64,000 nt of DNA from an uncultured Candidatus Entotheonella sp. (GCA_958295825.1 OY282375.1:915489-979488), one strand, 5' to 3'. Positions 36,322-47,106 are shown, numbered from the stretch's first letter. Translations and numbers: made by a program. Notes: generated by a model from the letters alone, not told the origin.

Positions 36322-38307
36322 GTGCCTTTGCTGCTGCGTGCTCTCTTGCTGGGCTTTATCTTCGCCTTCCCAGTGGTTACGCCTGTCGGGGCCCAGCTTT
36401 CCTTGGAGGATATGCTTCCTGGCCTCCCAGATGTCGTAGTTCAAGGACGGGACTTCACGGTTGACGAACAGGCGGGGCTAACGACATTCCGGGTCGATGT
36501 GCATGTACCTGCGGACCATCATGGGTATCTTGACAGGGGAGATGAGGGGCTCTTTATCCCATTGGCTTTTGCCTTCGGTTCCTTGGAGGAACGCGGATTC
36601 CGAGTTACCGAGGTTTCACGTCCATCGGGCATCAGAGACGACATTGTTCACGCCACGGTGTTACGAGAAAGCGGTGCGTTCGAATTCCGGTTGGAAACTC
36701 CCAACGACACGTTACCACCAATAGGCACCTTTTCTGCAACGCTACGCCACCAAATCTGCAACGACGTCACAAATATCTGTTACCCTCCGAAGACCACGAC
36801 CTTTCCATTACGCTTTGCAAAAGTAGCAGTCGACGAACCCTCCCCCGCCTTGGCAAACATCACGCAACAATCCTCCGCCCTCGCTCTCACATTGAGCGAA
36901 CGCCTCACAGCACTATTTCGTCGTCATTTCGCCAATTTCCCCATGGCGCTTCTTTTGGTGTTCCTGGCCGGCCTCATCGCTTCGGCAACGCCCTGTGTAT
37001 ATCCCGTCATTCCGATCACGTCCGCGATACTCATGGCGCGGGGCGGGGGAGCACGACGCTTGGGGCAACTTAACGCTCTGGTCTATTTCGTGGGTATTAC
37101 CTTCTTCTTTACCCTGCTCGGGATTTTCGCGGCCACCACAGGCACAGCCCTTTCAGCCCTTATGACCAGCGCATGGGTGAATCTGGCATTTGCCGGAATC
37201 TTCGCCTATTTTGGCTTAAGCATGATTGGGTTCTATGAATTTCAGTTTCTTACACCACTCATAGCTAAATTGGACAACACGGCAAGCCGGTGGGATGGAT
37301 TCTTCGGCACCTTCTTGATGGGAACGACTGCGGGTCTCGTTATTTCTCCATGTGTAGGTCCGATTGCGGGAGCCATTCTGCTTGATATTACTGGCCAAGC
37401 GGCGGGTACCCAGTTGTCCGGAAGTATCAGTACGGCCAAAACCACGTTGCGAGGCGTCGGCCTGATGGCAAGTTTTGGCATGGGACTGGGGGTTCCTTTT
37501 CTCGTGGTTGGGATGCTCAGTAACGGACTGCCCCAATCGGGCCCGTGGCTTACGAAGGTCAAATTTCTCCTCGGCGTTCCGATTCTTTACTTCGCTTATG
37601 TTTATTATCTCAAGGGCATGGAAACCGCTGCGGTACCGCCGAACATAGCTCATGCCATCCTCGTCGGAATACTGGCAATTGCGCTCGCCGTTTTTCTCGG
37701 CTTGTTCCATTCCTTGGGGGACACCCCAGCACAGGGCCAGTTAGTCTGTCGCATTCTGGGAATCATTCTGCTTATCCTGGGGGTGCATTTTCTCTACAAC
37801 GGCTTAGGTCAATCGGGGATTCTGATCCCGGTGTCGGGAGCGGGCCAGCAAATGACCGCTGGGGGGCTTACGCCGCCCGAGGGAGGGAGAATCGGGGATT
37901 CCGCTGCCTCGCAAGTGGAATTTACCGGGAATCTTCGTTGGTTGCGGGATTTTTCACTAGCTCAAGAGCAAGCCAGGGGGGAAGGCAAGCCTCTTTTCGT
38001 GGACTTCTATGCGACTTGGTGCGCGAACTGCAAAGCCTTTCAGCGTTTGGCAGAAAGCAACGCCCGATTGAACAATGCCTTGCAGCAAACCGTGCTTGTC
38101 AAAATCTACGACACGGATGAAATCTTTGGGACCTTCCAACGGGACGAAAACTACCCGGAACTGGGTGGCGTAGGAGGGCAGCCGTTCCTACCGTTATTTG
38201 CCATTTATTCCGACCGGGGTGACTTACACTGGAAGGGTCAGGATTATCAAGCTGTCACTACAATCGTAAGCCAAATCGAAGCAGTAAAACAAACCGTCGT
38301 ACCGTGA
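36322..38307 (+). CDS. dsbD: DsbD-like thiol:disulfide interchange protein
   Basis: 661 residues. Signal peptide at the N terminus (LLRALLLGFIFAFPVVT), an N-terminal periplasmic domain with the redox pair in HQICNDVTNICYPPKT, about eight membrane helices with the CcdA-type cysteine in ATPCVYPVIPI and the second in ISPCVGPIAG, and a C-terminal thioredoxin domain with YATWCANCKAFQ (CxxC). It carries electrons from cytoplasmic thioredoxin to periplasmic thiols, e.g. for cytochrome c maturation. GTG start at 36322 with AGGGGG upstream. The CcmH-like gene is upstream. Confidence 0.95.
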   Translation: MPLLLRALLLGFIFAFPVVTPVGAQLSLEDMLPGLPDVVVQGRDFTVDEQAGLTTFRVDVHVPADHHGYLDRGDEGLFIPLAFAFGSLEERGFRVTEVSRPSGIRDDIVHATVLRESGAFEFRLETPNDTLPPIGTFSATLRHQICNDVTNICYPPKTTTFPLRFAKVAVDEPSPALANITQQSSALALTLSERLTALFRRHFANFPMALLLVFLAGLIASATPCVYPVIPITSAILMARGGGARRLGQLNALVYFVGITFFFTLLGIFAATTGTALSALMTSAWVNLAFAGIFAYFGLSMIGFYEFQFLTPLIAKLDNTASRWDGFFGTFLMGTTAGLVISPCVGPIAGAILLDITGQAAGTQLSGSISTAKTTLRGVGLMASFGMGLGVPFLVVGMLSNGLPQSGPWLTKVKFLLGVPILYFAYVYYLKGMETAAVPPNIAHAILVGILAIALAVFLGLFHSLGDTPAQGQLVCRILGIILLILGVHFLYNGLGQSGILIPVSGAGQQMTAGGLTPPEGGRIGDSAASQVEFTGNLRWLRDFSLAQEQARGEGKPLFVDFYATWCANCKAFQRLAESNARLNNALQQTVLVKIYDTDEIFGTFQRDENYPELGGVGGQPFLPLFAIYSDRGDLHWKGQDYQAVTTIVSQIEAVKQTVVP

Positions 38308-38347
38308 CCCAACAGACTTTCGACACACAAGGTGGATTCCGGTTTTT

Positions 38348-39112
38348 TTGATCGCTATGATGTTTTGTTTCGTGAGTCTTGCCTGTTCCAAACCCTCCCA
38401 GTCCCCGGCTAAACGCCGAACCTGTCTCACCTGCGTCATCGTCGTCAGAACAGGCGTTCTCTGCGGGTCAGATTCTGGCCTTCGCAGCAGAATTGATGCG
38501 GGAAAGAGAGTACTACCGCGCCATCACGGAATACAGACGATTTCTCTTCACCTTCCTGCTGACACACGGCGTTCTATAGCCCACTTTCGGCGCGGGTTTG
38601 TCTTTATCGCGGTTGGACTATGGCAAAGCTTGGAAGTCTTTGACGATGTAGCCAAACGGGCAAATAGGCATGGCTTTGGCAAGCTGAGTGTCTGATGCGG
38701 CAGGGCAAAAATATCAGGCAGCCGGGGACTATTACGGTGCTGCCAAGCAACGCGCTTTTACCTGGGGCAGGATTTGGAGAACATACTACTTAACGGGCAT
38801 GCTTGGGCACCGCTGCATCAGCAGAAATGACAAAGGGCCATGGAACAGTTTCAAAGCATTCCTATCCGCAATTCGTTCCGCGAGCCAGCCCAACAAATAT
38901 CCGAAGTAATTCTGGACGAAAGGGAATTGTCTCGGAAATCTCCCCTTCTATTACCGGGGAGCGGGAGTTATATGCTCAACGGCGCGCATAAGTACAATTG
39001 GTATCGTGCGAAAACCTTCGTATGAGAATTGGAAGGTCAATTCCGTTACCCGCCACCAGAGTTTCCGCCGACAGCGAGAACCTTCGAAATCGGATTAGGC
39101 CTACGATTCTGA
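38348..39112 (+). pseudogene. Decayed outer-membrane/TPR-type lipoprotein gene
   Basis: No single intact frame, but fragments in consecutive frames read like one protein: a lipoprotein-like start (FVSLACSKPS), a linker, AAELMREREYYRAITEYRRF (TPR-like), then in another frame GLWQSLEVFDDVAKR, then KYQAAGDYYGAAKQ, FREPAQQISEVILDERELSR, PGSGSYMLNGAHK, a stop, and finally ELEGQFRYPPPEF with the end FEIGLGLRF, a typical outer-membrane barrel C terminus. At least three frame changes and a stop are needed. Family is inferred; the original gene may also have been a composite of two. It ends 12 bases into the rplQ 3' end on the other strand. Confidence 0.55.
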
Positions 39113-39469
39113 AGGACGATCTACCAATTCCATCAATACCAATGGGGCGTTGTCCCCCTGGCGACGGCCAGCTTTCATGATGCGCGTATAACCACCCGGC
39201 CGTTGTCGATAGCGTGGACCTAATTCATCGAACACCTTTTTCACAACCGTCCGACTACGAACCCTTTTGAACGCTAGGCGCCGAGCATGCAAGTCGCCAC
39301 GCTTGCCCCATGTAATGATCCGATCTACCAAGCCACGCACCTCTTTGGCTTTCACCTCGGTTGTACGAATCCGTTCGTGAGTGAGCACTGCCACCGCTAA
39401 ATTACAAAGCAGCGCTTTACGATGACTGCTTCGGCGGTGCAGACTTTTTCCTTTTTTCAGATGACGCAT
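39101..39469 (-). CDS. rplQ: 50S ribosomal protein L17
   Basis: 122 residues, basic; starts MRHLKKGKSLHRRSSHRKAL. Last gene of the alpha operon, 27 bases after rpoA. It lines the peptide exit side of the 50S subunit. No terminator was recognised after it, and the opposite strand there holds a pseudogene. Confidence 0.97.
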   Translation of the reverse strand: MRHLKKGKSLHRRSSHRKALLCNLAVAVLTHERIRTTEVKAKEVRGLVDRIITWGKRGDLHARRLAFKRVRSRTVVKKVFDELGPRYRQRPGGYTRIMKAGRRQGDNAPLVLMELVDRPSES

Positions 39470-39496
39470 AACCTGCTCACTTTCCTTGCGAAGGAC

Positions 39497-40486
39497 TCAA
39501 TTTGTCTTCCCTTGCCAATCCACTCCATCCAGACTCATGCCGAGGCCCAAGCCCATGCTTGTTAATATCTCTTTAATTTCGTTAAGAGATTTACGACCAA
39601 AATTTCGGGTCTGCAGCATTTCCGGCTCATTTCGTTGCACGAGTTCGCCTATGGTCTTGATATTGGCATTCTTCAGACAGTTGTAGGAACGAACCGACAA
39701 CTCCAATTCATCAACACTACGGCTGAGGTTCTCAACCAACTTCTGCCGCACCTCATCCACTTCCGGAGTCTCCTGGACAGGATCTTCCCGAAAGTTAACG
39801 AAGATTTTCAAATGATCTTCAAGGATGGCGGCAGCTTGCGCAATGGCATCCTCCGGGTGAATACTCCCGTTTGTGTGGACTTCGAATATTAGCCGGTCAT
39901 AGTCAGTTGCGTAGCCAACGCGTGTGTTTTCTACGTGCAGACCTACCCGGCGGACAGGAGAAAAAACCGCGTCCACGGGGATGACTTGTGGATCGGCGAT
40001 TGATCTGGCATGCCTTTCGGCGGGGATATACCCTCGCCCCCTCTGGACATCCATGGTGATTTCCAATGTCGCATCTTTATTCAAAGTGGCGATATGAAGA
40101 TCAGGGTTCAGAATTTCGATATCCGCATCCGTGACGACTTGACTGGCCAGCACCTCGCTTGGCCCGGTAGCTCGTAACGAGAGTTTCTTTGGCTTGTCCA
40201 CATGCATTTTCAAGAGCAATTCTTTAATGTTGAGAATGATTTCCGTGGTGTCTTCCAAGACGCCCGGGATTGTCGAAAATTCGTGGTACACCCCTTGGAT
40301 CTTTAGGGCGGTCACCGCTGTTCCCGTCAAAGAGGAGAGCAGCACACGGCGCAGAGCGTTACCAATTGTCACGCCAAAACCGCGTTCAAATGGCTCGGCC
40401 GTGAAACGCCCGTATGTATTGGTCAGCGAATCTCGATCACTTTCGATACGCTTGGGTTTTTGAAAGCCGATCGACGTTGTCTCCAT
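39497..40486 (-). CDS. rpoA: RNA polymerase alpha subunit
   Basis: 329 residues: N-terminal dimerisation domain ([18 protein letters not shown]), linker, and C-terminal domain with [20 protein letters not shown] (key [14 protein letters not shown]), which binds UP elements and activators. AAGGAG precedes the ATG. In the 100-base gap to rpsD a TGTGTT-AA-AACACA palindrome occurs at 40522-40535. Confidence 0.98.
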   Translation of the reverse strand: METTSIGFQKPKRIESDRDSLTNTYGRFTAEPFERGFGVTIGNALRRVLLSSLTGTAVTALKIQGVYHEFSTIPGVLEDTTEIILNIKELLLKMHVDKPKKLSLRATGPSEVLASQVVTDADIEILNPDLHIATLNKDATLEITMDVQRGRGYIPAERHARSIADPQVIPVDAVFSPVRRVGLHVENTRVGYATDYDRLIFEVHTNGSIHPEDAIAQAAAILEDHLKIFVNFREDPVQETPEVDEVRQKLVENLSRSVDELELSVRSYNCLKNANIKTIGELVQRNEPEMLQTRNFGRKSLNEIKEILTSMGLGLGMSLDGVDWQGKTN

Positions 40487-40586
40487 ACTACAACGCTCCT
40501 TCTACGTTTCCCAAAACTTGTTGTGTTAAAACACATGCCTGGGGCGAGTGGACTACACGAGGACGTTGTTTGGTAGGTGAAGCTCT

Positions 40587-41213
40587 TTATTTCGAGTAGA
40601 GTTCAACTACAAGCTGTTCTTGGAATGACAGCGTGATGTCGTCTCGTTTTGGCAGCGTCTGCACCACACCACGCATGTTCTCCATATCGACATGAACCCA
40701 TTCAGGAATTTGTCTTTGGTCGTGACGCTGCATGCTGCTACGGAGCACTTTTATTTCACGACTCTTTTCTCGAGGTTCTACAACGTCACCCTGTTTGACA
40801 AGAAACGACGGGATGTTTGTTTTACGGCCGTTGACGCGAAAATGGCCGTGACGAACAAGCTGCCGCGCTTGGGCGCGAGACTCAGCAAAGCCCATGACAT
40901 AGAGGACATTATCCAATCGACGTTCCAAAAGTACCAAAAGCTCCGAACCCGTTACTTCCTTCGAACGTGATGCCCGTGCAAAATAACGTCTGAACTGAGA
41001 TTCTAATACGCCATACGTCCGTTTGACCTTTTGCTTTTCACGCAATTGCAAGCCGTATTCCGAAAGTTTTGTCCGCCTCTGTCCATGTTGACCTGGAACG
41101 TAGTTGCGCCGGTTAATGGCGCATTTATCGCTCAAACAGCGATCACCTTTGAGATAAAGTTTCATGTTTTCCCGACGACACAATCGGCATACGGCATCCG
41201 TGTATCTTGCCAC
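40587..41213 (-). CDS. rpsD: 30S ribosomal protein S4
   Basis: 208 residues, start GTG at 41213 with GGGAGG eleven bases upstream. It has [16 protein letters not shown] (zinc-type N terminus with CRLC), [10 protein letters not shown] and the S4 RNA-binding domain [20 protein letters not shown] (key [12 protein letters not shown]). In many bacteria S4 represses this operon by binding its mRNA; that is family knowledge, not seen here. Confidence 0.97.
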   Translation of the reverse strand: MARYTDAVCRLCRRENMKLYLKGDRCLSDKCAINRRNYVPGQHGQRRTKLSEYGLQLREKQKVKRTYGVLESQFRRYFARASRSKEVTGSELLVLLERRLDNVLYVMGFAESRAQARQLVRHGHFRVNGRKTNIPSFLVKQGDVVEPREKSREIKVLRSSMQRHDQRQIPEWVHVDMENMRGVVQTLPKRDDITLSFQEQLVVELYSK

Positions 41214-41236
41214 GCTTGTTCTAACCTCCCTCTTCT

Positions 41237-41632
41237 CTAAACGCGCCGTTTTTTCGGTGGGCGCGGGCCATTGTGTGGTATCGGCGTTACATCGCGAATA
41301 ACACTTACCTCAAGACCGGCTGCTTGTAATGCACGAATAGCAGCCTCACGTCCTGAACCGGGTCCTTTAACCAACACATCCACTTTTCTCATGCCTTGAT
41401 CAATCACCTTGCGAGCGACTTGCTCAGCGGCGGTTTGGGCCGCAAAAGGTGTGCTCTTGCGCGAGCCTCGGAAACCCTGCCCGCCCGCGCTGGCCCAGGC
41501 CAACGCGTTACCTCCGCCGTCGGTTATGGTAATGATCGTGTTGTTGAAGGTCGATTTAATGTGCACCACGCCTTCCGCGACCGTACGTCGTTCACGGCGA
41601 CGTTTCCCCTCTTTACGCCTTGGCTCTGCCAT
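41237..41632 (-). CDS. rpsK: 30S ribosomal protein S11
   Basis: 131 residues. [32 protein letters not shown] and the C-terminal [10 protein letters not shown] are the S11 signature. Acts at the platform by the E site. Nine bases after rpsM. Confidence 0.97.
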   Translation of the reverse strand: MAEPRRKEGKRRRERRTVAEGVVHIKSTFNNTIITITDGGGNALAWASAGGQGFRGSRKSTPFAAQTAAEQVARKVIDQGMRKVDVLVKGPGSGREAAIRALQAAGLEVSVIRDVTPIPHNGPRPPKKRRV

Positions 41633-41641
41633 GTATGCCCT

Positions 41642-42013
41642 CTATTTCTTACCCTTGCGACCAATCGTACGCCGTGGACCCTTACGCGTGCGAGAATTGG
41701 TCCGGGTCCGTTGGCCTCGGACCGGCAATCCACGACGATGTCTCAAGCCGCGATAAGCTCCCACGTCCATGAGTCGTTTGATATTCATTGCCACTTCCCG
41801 ACGTAAGTCGCCTTCTACGGAGTATTGCTCCTCGATTGCCCCACGGAGTCGGGTAATATCACTCTCGGTCAGTACCCTCACACGTGTGTCGGGATCAACT
41901 GCCGTAGCTTGCAATATCTTCTTCGCAGAAGTAGGACCAATGCCGTAGATGTATGTCAAAGCGACTTCGACGCGTTTTTCGTTTGGAATGTCAGCTCCAG
42001 CTATACGAGCCAT
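41642..42013 (-). CDS. rpsM: 30S ribosomal protein S13
   Basis: 123 residues starting [19 protein letters not shown], with [11 protein letters not shown] and the C-terminal basic [18 protein letters not shown] at 42013; earlier in-frame codons reach into rpmJ and are not used. It contacts the P-site tRNA and the subunit bridge B1. Confidence 0.97.
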   Translation of the reverse strand: MARIAGADIPNEKRVEVALTYIYGIGPTSAKKILQATAVDPDTRVRVLTESDITRLRGAIEEQYSVEGDLRREVAMNIKRLMDVGAYRGLRHRRGLPVRGQRTRTNSRTRKGPRRTIGRKGKK

Positions 42014-42032
42014 CTTCCGTTCCCTTTCCTGT

Positions 42033-42146
42033 TTAGCCCTGCCGTTGCTTATGACGTGAGTTTTCGCAAAGAACCCGCACAACACCCTTACGACGGACGA
42101 CCTTGCACTTCGCACAGATCGGCTTCACCGAAGCACGAACTTTCAT
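42033..42146 (-). CDS. rpmJ: 50S ribosomal protein L36 (zinc form)
   Basis: A 37-residue protein. It begins [15 protein letters not shown], continues [14 protein letters not shown] and ends [12 protein letters not shown], a later Cys and His give the zinc-binding set. It lies 19 bases before rpsM. Confidence 0.96.
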   Translation of the reverse strand: MKVRASVKPICAKCKVVRRKGVVRVLCENSRHKQRQG

Positions 42147-42206
42147 GTTGTTACCCTCGCACTCAACTTCTCTTTGAGTTTTACTCAACACAATCGCGAC
42201 GTGACA

Positions 42207-42425
42207 TCACTTGAAGCGATAAACAATTCGCCCTCGAGTCAGGTCATAGGGTGACAATTCCAATTTCACCTTATCTCCAGGAAGAATGCGGATGAAATGC
42301 ATTCGCATCCGGCCCGAAATATGCGCCAAGACTACATGCTTGTTCTCAAGCTCTACCTTAAACATAGCATTAGGTAAAGGCTCGACCACCGTGCCTTCAA
42401 CAGCTATAGTTTCTTCCTTTTCCAT
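42207..42425 (-). CDS. infA: Translation initiation factor IF-1
   Basis: 72 residues, OB fold: [20 protein letters not shown], then [18 protein letters not shown] and [16 protein letters not shown]. Binds the A site of the 30S subunit with IF-2 and IF-3. Start chosen at the ATG of 42425; the longer in-frame start at 42488 lies inside map and is rejected. Confidence 0.97.
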   Translation of the reverse strand: MEKEETIAVEGTVVEPLPNAMFKVELENKHVVLAHISGRMRMHFIRILPGDKVKLELSPYDLTRGRIVYRFK

Positions 42426-42456
42426 AATCTCCAAAGTGACGCTATAGTGTCGTTTG

Positions 42457-43206
42457 TCAAAGCTGACTGAGGATGATGCCGCCCCCATCAGCTACCGTAA
42501 TGGTGTGCTCAAAATGAGCCGACGGCTTGCCGTCGTCGGTAATGACAGTCCAATTATCCTTCAGGATATGCACGTCACAAGTACCCAGATTCAACATGGG
42601 TTCCAATGCCAACACCATGCCTTCACGTAAGCGTGGCCCACGCCTCGGTGGGCCAAAGTTGGGAACCTGTGGTTCTTCGTGCAACTCCGTGCCAATACCG
42701 TGTCCAACAAAATCCTTTACAACCCCATAACCTCGCTGTTCAGCGAAAGTCTGAATTGTGTGCGAAATATCGGACAGGTAATTACCGATTCGGGCTTGAG
42801 TAATTCCTGCATTCAGAGCACCGCGGGTGTCCTCAATAAGGTACTGCAAGTCCTGATCGATAGTGCCAACAGGGAAAGTGATGGCGTGATCTCCATAATA
42901 GCCATCGACAATTGCACCGCAGTCGACCCCAATGATATCGCCGTCTCTCAACTTCCGTTGCCTGGATGGAATTCCATGTACAACCTCGGAATTAATGGAG
43001 GTGCACAACGTTGCAGGAAATCCTCGATAACCCTTAAATGCCGAAAGGCCTCCCTGTTTACGAATGAAAGTCTCGGCAGTACGATCAAGTTCGTCCGTGG
43101 TTCTCCCAGGCTCAATCATTGGCTGCAAGCGCTGCAGTGTCTCCGCCACTAACTGGCAACTTTCCCTAATCCTTTCAATTTCGCGTGGCGATCGATATGT
43201 AATCAT
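42457..43206 (-). CDS. map: Methionine aminopeptidase, type I
   Basis: 249 residues. Metal ligands: [19 protein letters not shown] (two Asp), [12 protein letters not shown] (His), LALEPMLN (Glu), SAHFEHTI (Glu). Removes the initiator Met from nascent chains. Directly follows secY with a 2-base gap; adenylate kinase, often between them, is absent. ATG at 43206. Confidence 0.97.
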   Translation of the reverse strand: MITYRSPREIERIRESCQLVAETLQRLQPMIEPGRTTDELDRTAETFIRKQGGLSAFKGYRGFPATLCTSINSEVVHGIPSRQRKLRDGDIIGVDCGAIVDGYYGDHAITFPVGTIDQDLQYLIEDTRGALNAGITQARIGNYLSDISHTIQTFAEQRGYGVVKDFVGHGIGTELHEEPQVPNFGPPRRGPRLREGMVLALEPMLNLGTCDVHILKDNWTVITDDGKPSAHFEHTITVADGGGIILSQL

Positions 43207-43208
43207 GT

Positions 43209-44525
43209 CTACCGGCGGCCTTTCAGCCGTCCTTTTTTCATGAATGTATCGTAGTGGCGCATGACCAAATGAGACTCAACTTGTTGCATTGTGTCCATAG
43301 CTACACCAACCACGATGAGGAGCCCTGTGCCGCCGAAGAAAAAGGGCACTTGAAGAAATAACACCAAGTAAGTGGGAAGAATGACGATGAACGACAAGTA
43401 AAGTGCACCCGCCAAGGTTAGCCGCGACAACGTGCGGTCAATAAACTCCGCCGTCCTCTTGCCCGGGCGGATACCCGGTACGTACCCTCCATATTTCCGC
43501 ATATTGTCCGCAACATCAACAGGATTAAAAATGATAGCCGTATAAAAATAGGCAAAAAATATGATCAAGATCACGGTGAGGACAGAATAGAGCAGAGTTC
43601 CCGGCGAGAGTTGTCGAACAATCGTGTCCAATATGCCACCGGCGTTCTGACCGCCGGCGAACTGGGCAATCGTCGCAGGGAAAACCATGATAGAAGAGGC
43701 AAAAATAGGTGGGATAACGCCTGAAGTGTTAATCTTCAGCGGCAAATGGGTATTCTGGCCGCCATACATGCGCCGTCCGACTACACGTTTCGCGTACTGG
43801 ATTGGGATCTTCCGATGACCCGCTTCCATAAAAACGATAGCAGCTATTACGGCGACCATCACGATGAGGAGAAGAAGAAAGAGAAAAGGACTCAGCTCTC
43901 CTAAACGCAATTGAGTCCAAGTGGAGCCTGCGGCGGACGGCATCCCGGCAACGATTCCGGCAAAAATCAGAAGGGATATGCCATTACCAATGCCACGCTC
44001 TGTAATTTGTTCCCCCAGCCACATGAGGAATGTCGTACCCGCAGTCAACGTAAGCATCGTCATCACCCTAAATCCCCAGCCAGAGACCGGCACGACCGAT
44101 GCCCCGCCGACTTCCATATTTTCAAGGCCAATGGAAATGCCCAAGCCTTGGATCAAACTAAGTGCCACAGTACCATAGCGGGTATACTGGTTAATCTTTT
44201 TTCGTCCTTGCTCTCCCTCTTTCTTCAGTCTTTCCAGGTGTGGTACAACAACCGTAAGCAGTTCGAGAATAATAGATGCACTAATGTATGGCATAATACC
44301 CAGCGCGAACACCGCCATTTGTTGCAAGGCGCCACCTGAAAACATGTTGAAGAATCCCAGGATGGTACCTTGCATGCTTTCGAAATACCGGGTCAAAGCT
44401 TGGCCGTCAATACCTGGTGTTGGAATGAAGGCTCCTACACGATAGACTGCCAGCAATCCGAAGGTGTAGAGGACTCGTTTTCTCAATTCTGGAATCTTGA
44501 ATACGTTCTGAACCCCATCGATCAT
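43209..44525 (-). CDS. secY: Preprotein translocase subunit SecY
   Basis: 438 residues with ten hydrophobic helices. N-terminal GVQNVFKIPELRKRV, plug region after IPTPGIDG, and the PGIRPGKRTAEFIDRTLSRLTL cytoplasmic loop (key GYVPGIRPGKRTAEF). Core of the SecYEG channel in the inner membrane. Start ATG at 44525 overlaps the rplO stop by four bases. Confidence 0.97.
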   Translation of the reverse strand: MIDGVQNVFKIPELRKRVLYTFGLLAVYRVGAFIPTPGIDGQALTRYFESMQGTILGFFNMFSGGALQQMAVFALGIMPYISASIILELLTVVVPHLERLKKEGEQGRKKINQYTRYGTVALSLIQGLGISIGLENMEVGGASVVPVSGWGFRVMTMLTLTAGTTFLMWLGEQITERGIGNGISLLIFAGIVAGMPSAAGSTWTQLRLGELSPFLFLLLLIVMVAVIAAIVFMEAGHRKIPIQYAKRVVGRRMYGGQNTHLPLKINTSGVIPPIFASSIMVFPATIAQFAGGQNAGGILDTIVRQLSPGTLLYSVLTVILIIFFAYFYTAIIFNPVDVADNMRKYGGYVPGIRPGKRTAEFIDRTLSRLTLAGALYLSFIVILPTYLVLFLQVPFFFGGTGLLIVVGVAMDTMQQVESHLVMRHYDTFMKKGRLKGRR

Positions 44526-44971
44526 GCAGGTCCCTCCTCCACATTCCCACCGGCATCTACAATCTTTTGCTTGGCAGCTTGACTGAGTTTATCCGCCTTT
44601 ATGGTCAAAGAAACAAAAAGATCGCCTTCTCCCAATATTTTAACCGGTTTCCTTAGGGATCTAATCTTCCCAGCTTCTTGCAGCACTGAAGGCGTTACCA
44701 CAGTCTGGCTCTCAAAGGAATTCAGGTCGCCCACGTTAACGATCTGATATTCAACCTTAAAGATATTGGTGAAACCCCGTTTTGGGAGGCGTCTCTGTAA
44801 AGGCATTTGGCCACCTTCGAATCTGGAACCACGACCACCTCCAGAACGTGCTTTCAGCCCTTTGTGCCCGCGCGAGGCCGTCTTGCCGTGACCCGAACCA
44901 GGACCGCGGCCTACACGTTTGGGCGTCCTACGGGCACCGACCGGGGGATGAAGAGAACTGAGTGTTGCCAT
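44522..44971 (-). CDS. rplO: 50S ribosomal protein L15
   Basis: 149 residues, glycine-rich N terminus: KRVGRGPGSGHGKTASRGHK and GGRGSRFEGGQMPLQRRLPK. ATG at 44971; an upstream in-frame ATG at 45016 overlaps rpmD and is not used. Stop overlaps the secY start. Confidence 0.97.
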   Translation of the reverse strand: MATLSSLHPPVGARRTPKRVGRGPGSGHGKTASRGHKGLKARSGGGRGSRFEGGQMPLQRRLPKRGFTNIFKVEYQIVNVGDLNSFESQTVVTPSVLQEAGKIRSLRKPVKILGEGDLFVSLTIKADKLSQAAKQKIVDAGGNVEEGPA

Positions 44972-45005
44972 ATTGTCTCCGACAGAAGGCTCGTATCGCA
45001 TCCTC

Positions 45006-45191
45006 TTATGATTCAATGCGGATCAAATGCCTCACTTTGTTGATCATGCCGCGAGTTTGAGGCGTGTCCGGCAATTCAACCATCTTGTGCAACTTGGTTA
45101 ATCCCATTCCACGCAGCACAAAACGCTGTTTTTCAGGGCGTCCAATTGCACTTCGTGTCAAACGTATTGCGATCTTCTTGCTGCTTGCCAT
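45006..45191 (-). CDS. rpmD: 50S ribosomal protein L30
   Basis: 61 residues: [20 protein letters not shown] and [18 protein letters not shown] are the L30 pattern. Twelve bases after rpsE; its end is followed by rplO after 34 bases. Confidence 0.96.
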   Translation of the reverse strand: MASSKKIAIRLTRSAIGRPEKQRFVLRGMGLTKLHKMVELPDTPQTRGMINKVRHLIRIES

Positions 45192-45203
45192 GGGTTAAGA
45201 CCT

Positions 45204-45707
45204 CTACCGAATTCGTAACTCTTCATATTCAATATTGCGCGCCCGGGCAATCTCGCGACTGTTCCGTAACTGCAACAGTCCTGCCATCGTGGCTTTAACG
45301 ACGTTGTGGGGATTATTTGTTCCGAGGGATTTGGTCAAGACGTCACCTATCCCGACAGCCTCCAGGACAGCTCGAACAGGGCCGCCCGCCGTAATCCCGG
45401 TGCCACGAGCAGCGGGCTTGAGTAACACACGACCTGCTCCATAGTGGCCCAAAACGCTGTGCGGGATGGTTGTGCCGGCTAACGGGACGGCGTATAGATT
45501 CTTTTTGGCTTTGTCTACGGCTTTTCGAATGGCTTCTGGTACCTCATTCGCTTTGCCAAGCCCAACGCCAATCCGACCAGCACGGTTGCCTACTACTACA
45601 AGGGCACTGAAACTGAAACGCCTTCCGCCCTTTACGACCTTCGCCACCCGATTCACGTGCACAATTTTATCGATGTATTCGGTTTGCTCAGCACCTGTTT
45701 CGACCAC
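45204..45707 (-). CDS. rpsE: 30S ribosomal protein S5
   Basis: 167 residues. INRVAKV-like start ([20 protein letters not shown]), [39 protein letters not shown]. The GTG at 45707 has AGGAG correctly spaced and gives the usual length; an earlier in-frame GTG at 45767 would add 20 residues and overlap rplR, so it is less likely. S5 shapes decoding and mRNA entry. Confidence 0.95.
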   Translation of the reverse strand: MVETGAEQTEYIDKIVHVNRVAKVVKGGRRFSFSALVVVGNRAGRIGVGLGKANEVPEAIRKAVDKAKKNLYAVPLAGTTIPHSVLGHYGAGRVLLKPAARGTGITAGGPVRAVLEAVGIGDVLTKSLGTNNPHNVVKATMAGLLQLRNSREIARARNIEYEELRIR

Positions 45708-45744
45708 CCACTCTCCTTCGTCATGATATTCGCGCTTACGATAG

Positions 45745-46113
45745 CTAAAATTCCAAGCCGTTCTCACGTGCTGCCGTCGCTACAGCCTTCACACGCCCAT
45801 GATAGAGAAAACCATTACGGTCAAACACGACACGCTGGATACCCTTCTCCTTGGCTTTTCCTGCAACCATTGCACCGACAAGGTTTGCTCCCGCAACATT
45901 ACCACCATTTACACCCATAGCGCGGAACTCTCCAGTCACACTCGAGGCAGAAACCAAAACACGATTTGATACATCATCTATGATCTGTGCGTATACATGC
46001 TTTGCACTTCGGAATACCGAAAGTCGCGGCCTTTGTAGTGTACCTCGAACTTTAACCCGTACCCGTCTTCTCCGTCGCTCCCGTGCGTGCAGTCTATTTC
46101 CCGGATTACCCAT
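45745..46113 (-). CDS. rplR: 50S ribosomal protein L18
   Basis: 122 residues, N-terminal basic tail [20 protein letters not shown], then [15 protein letters not shown] and the C-terminal [14 protein letters not shown]. It binds 5S rRNA. Four bases follow rplF. Confidence 0.96.
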   Translation of the reverse strand: MGNPGNRLHARERRRRRVRVKVRGTLQRPRLSVFRSAKHVYAQIIDDVSNRVLVSASSVTGEFRAMGVNGGNVAGANLVGAMVAGKAKEKGIQRVVFDRNGFLYHGRVKAVATAARENGLEF

Positions 46114-46117
46114 GATG

Positions 46118-46648
46118 TTATGACTTACCCTCCTTGCGACGGATAATCTCCGTGGTGTATTTGATGCCCTTTCCCTTATAAGGTTCCGGCTTTCGTATAG
46201 CGCGTATATTGGCTGCTGTCTGCCCCACCAATTCCTTGTTGATTCCTCGGACTGTAATAAGAGACCGATTCAACTCAAATTCGATACCTTCAGGCGCTTC
46301 ATAGGTAATCGGGTGGGAATGCCCCAATTGCAATGTCAGCGTGCGATTTTGCAACTGAGCCCGAAATCCACCCCAAACAATCTCCAGTTGTTTTTCATAC
46401 CCGGTTGTTACTCCCACTATCATGTTGTCCAACAAGGTCCGACTAAGACCGTGAAGGGACTTATCCAATTTGGCATCACTTTGCCGCAATACAGCGATCT
46501 GATTACCCTTCTTCTGCAACGCAACGCGTGGGTGCAGCCTACGGGCTAAGGTCCCCTTAGGTCCCTTGACCTCCACAAAATTGTCCTCATCAAGTCGCAC
46601 GTCTACATCTGTAGGAATAACTACGGGCAACCGGCCAATTCGTGACAT
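46118..46648 (-). CDS. rplF: 50S ribosomal protein L6
   Basis: 176 residues: [17 protein letters not shown] at the start, [12 protein letters not shown], and C-terminal [20 protein letters not shown]. Start ATG at 46648 chosen by family alignment; the longer in-frame start lies in rpsH. It sits near the sarcin-ricin loop and factor-binding site. Confidence 0.97.
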   Translation of the reverse strand: MSRIGRLPVVIPTDVDVRLDEDNFVEVKGPKGTLARRLHPRVALQKKGNQIAVLRQSDAKLDKSLHGLSRTLLDNMIVGVTTGYEKQLEIVWGGFRAQLQNRTLTLQLGHSHPITYEAPEGIEFELNRSLITVRGINKELVGQTAANIRAIRKPEPYKGKGIKYTTEIIRRKEGKS

Positions 46649-46668
46649 CGTCTCAACCCCTTTGTCCA

Positions 46669-47067
46669 CTACCAAACGAAGCAAACAACTTCTCCGCCCA
46701 CATTTTCTGCAATGCACTGCCGGTCAGTCAAAAGCCCTCGGGATGTTGAAACAACGGCAATACCAGCGCCTTCCAGAACCCTCGGCATTGCCTTGCACGA
46801 AACATAACGACGTTTCCCTGGTGTACTTATTTTTCGTAAACCATGAATAACACTTCTGCTCGTCGAATCGTACTTTAGTACAATCTCCAAAAGGTCCTGT
46901 GGACGCGACTCCTTCTGCATCTTGAAATCTTGGATATAACCTTCCTGTTTCAGAAGCCGTGCGATCGCCAACTTCATTCGGGATGAAGGCATGAGAACCC
47001 GCTCATGTTGCACCGCTATGGCATTGCGCATCCGCGTCAACATGTCAGCAATAGGATCAGTCATCAT
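46669..47067 (-). CDS. rpsH: 30S ribosomal protein S8
   Basis: 132 residues: TDPIADMLTRMRNAIAVQHE and the C-terminal STSRGLLTDRQCIAENVGGE (key SRGLLTDRQC), the S8 signature. Two ATG codons side by side (47067, 47064) are both possible starts. S8 binds 16S helix 21 and is a known spc-operon repressor in enterobacteria; no such site was looked for here. Confidence 0.97.
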   Translation of the reverse strand: MMTDPIADMLTRMRNAIAVQHERVLMPSSRMKLAIARLLKQEGYIQDFKMQKESRPQDLLEIVLKYDSTSRSVIHGLRKISTPGKRRYVSCKAMPRVLEGAGIAVVSTSRGLLTDRQCIAENVGGEVVCFVW

Positions 47068-47106
47068 ATGACAGGCTACTCCAACCAATCAGCTTGAGGG
47101 AACACA

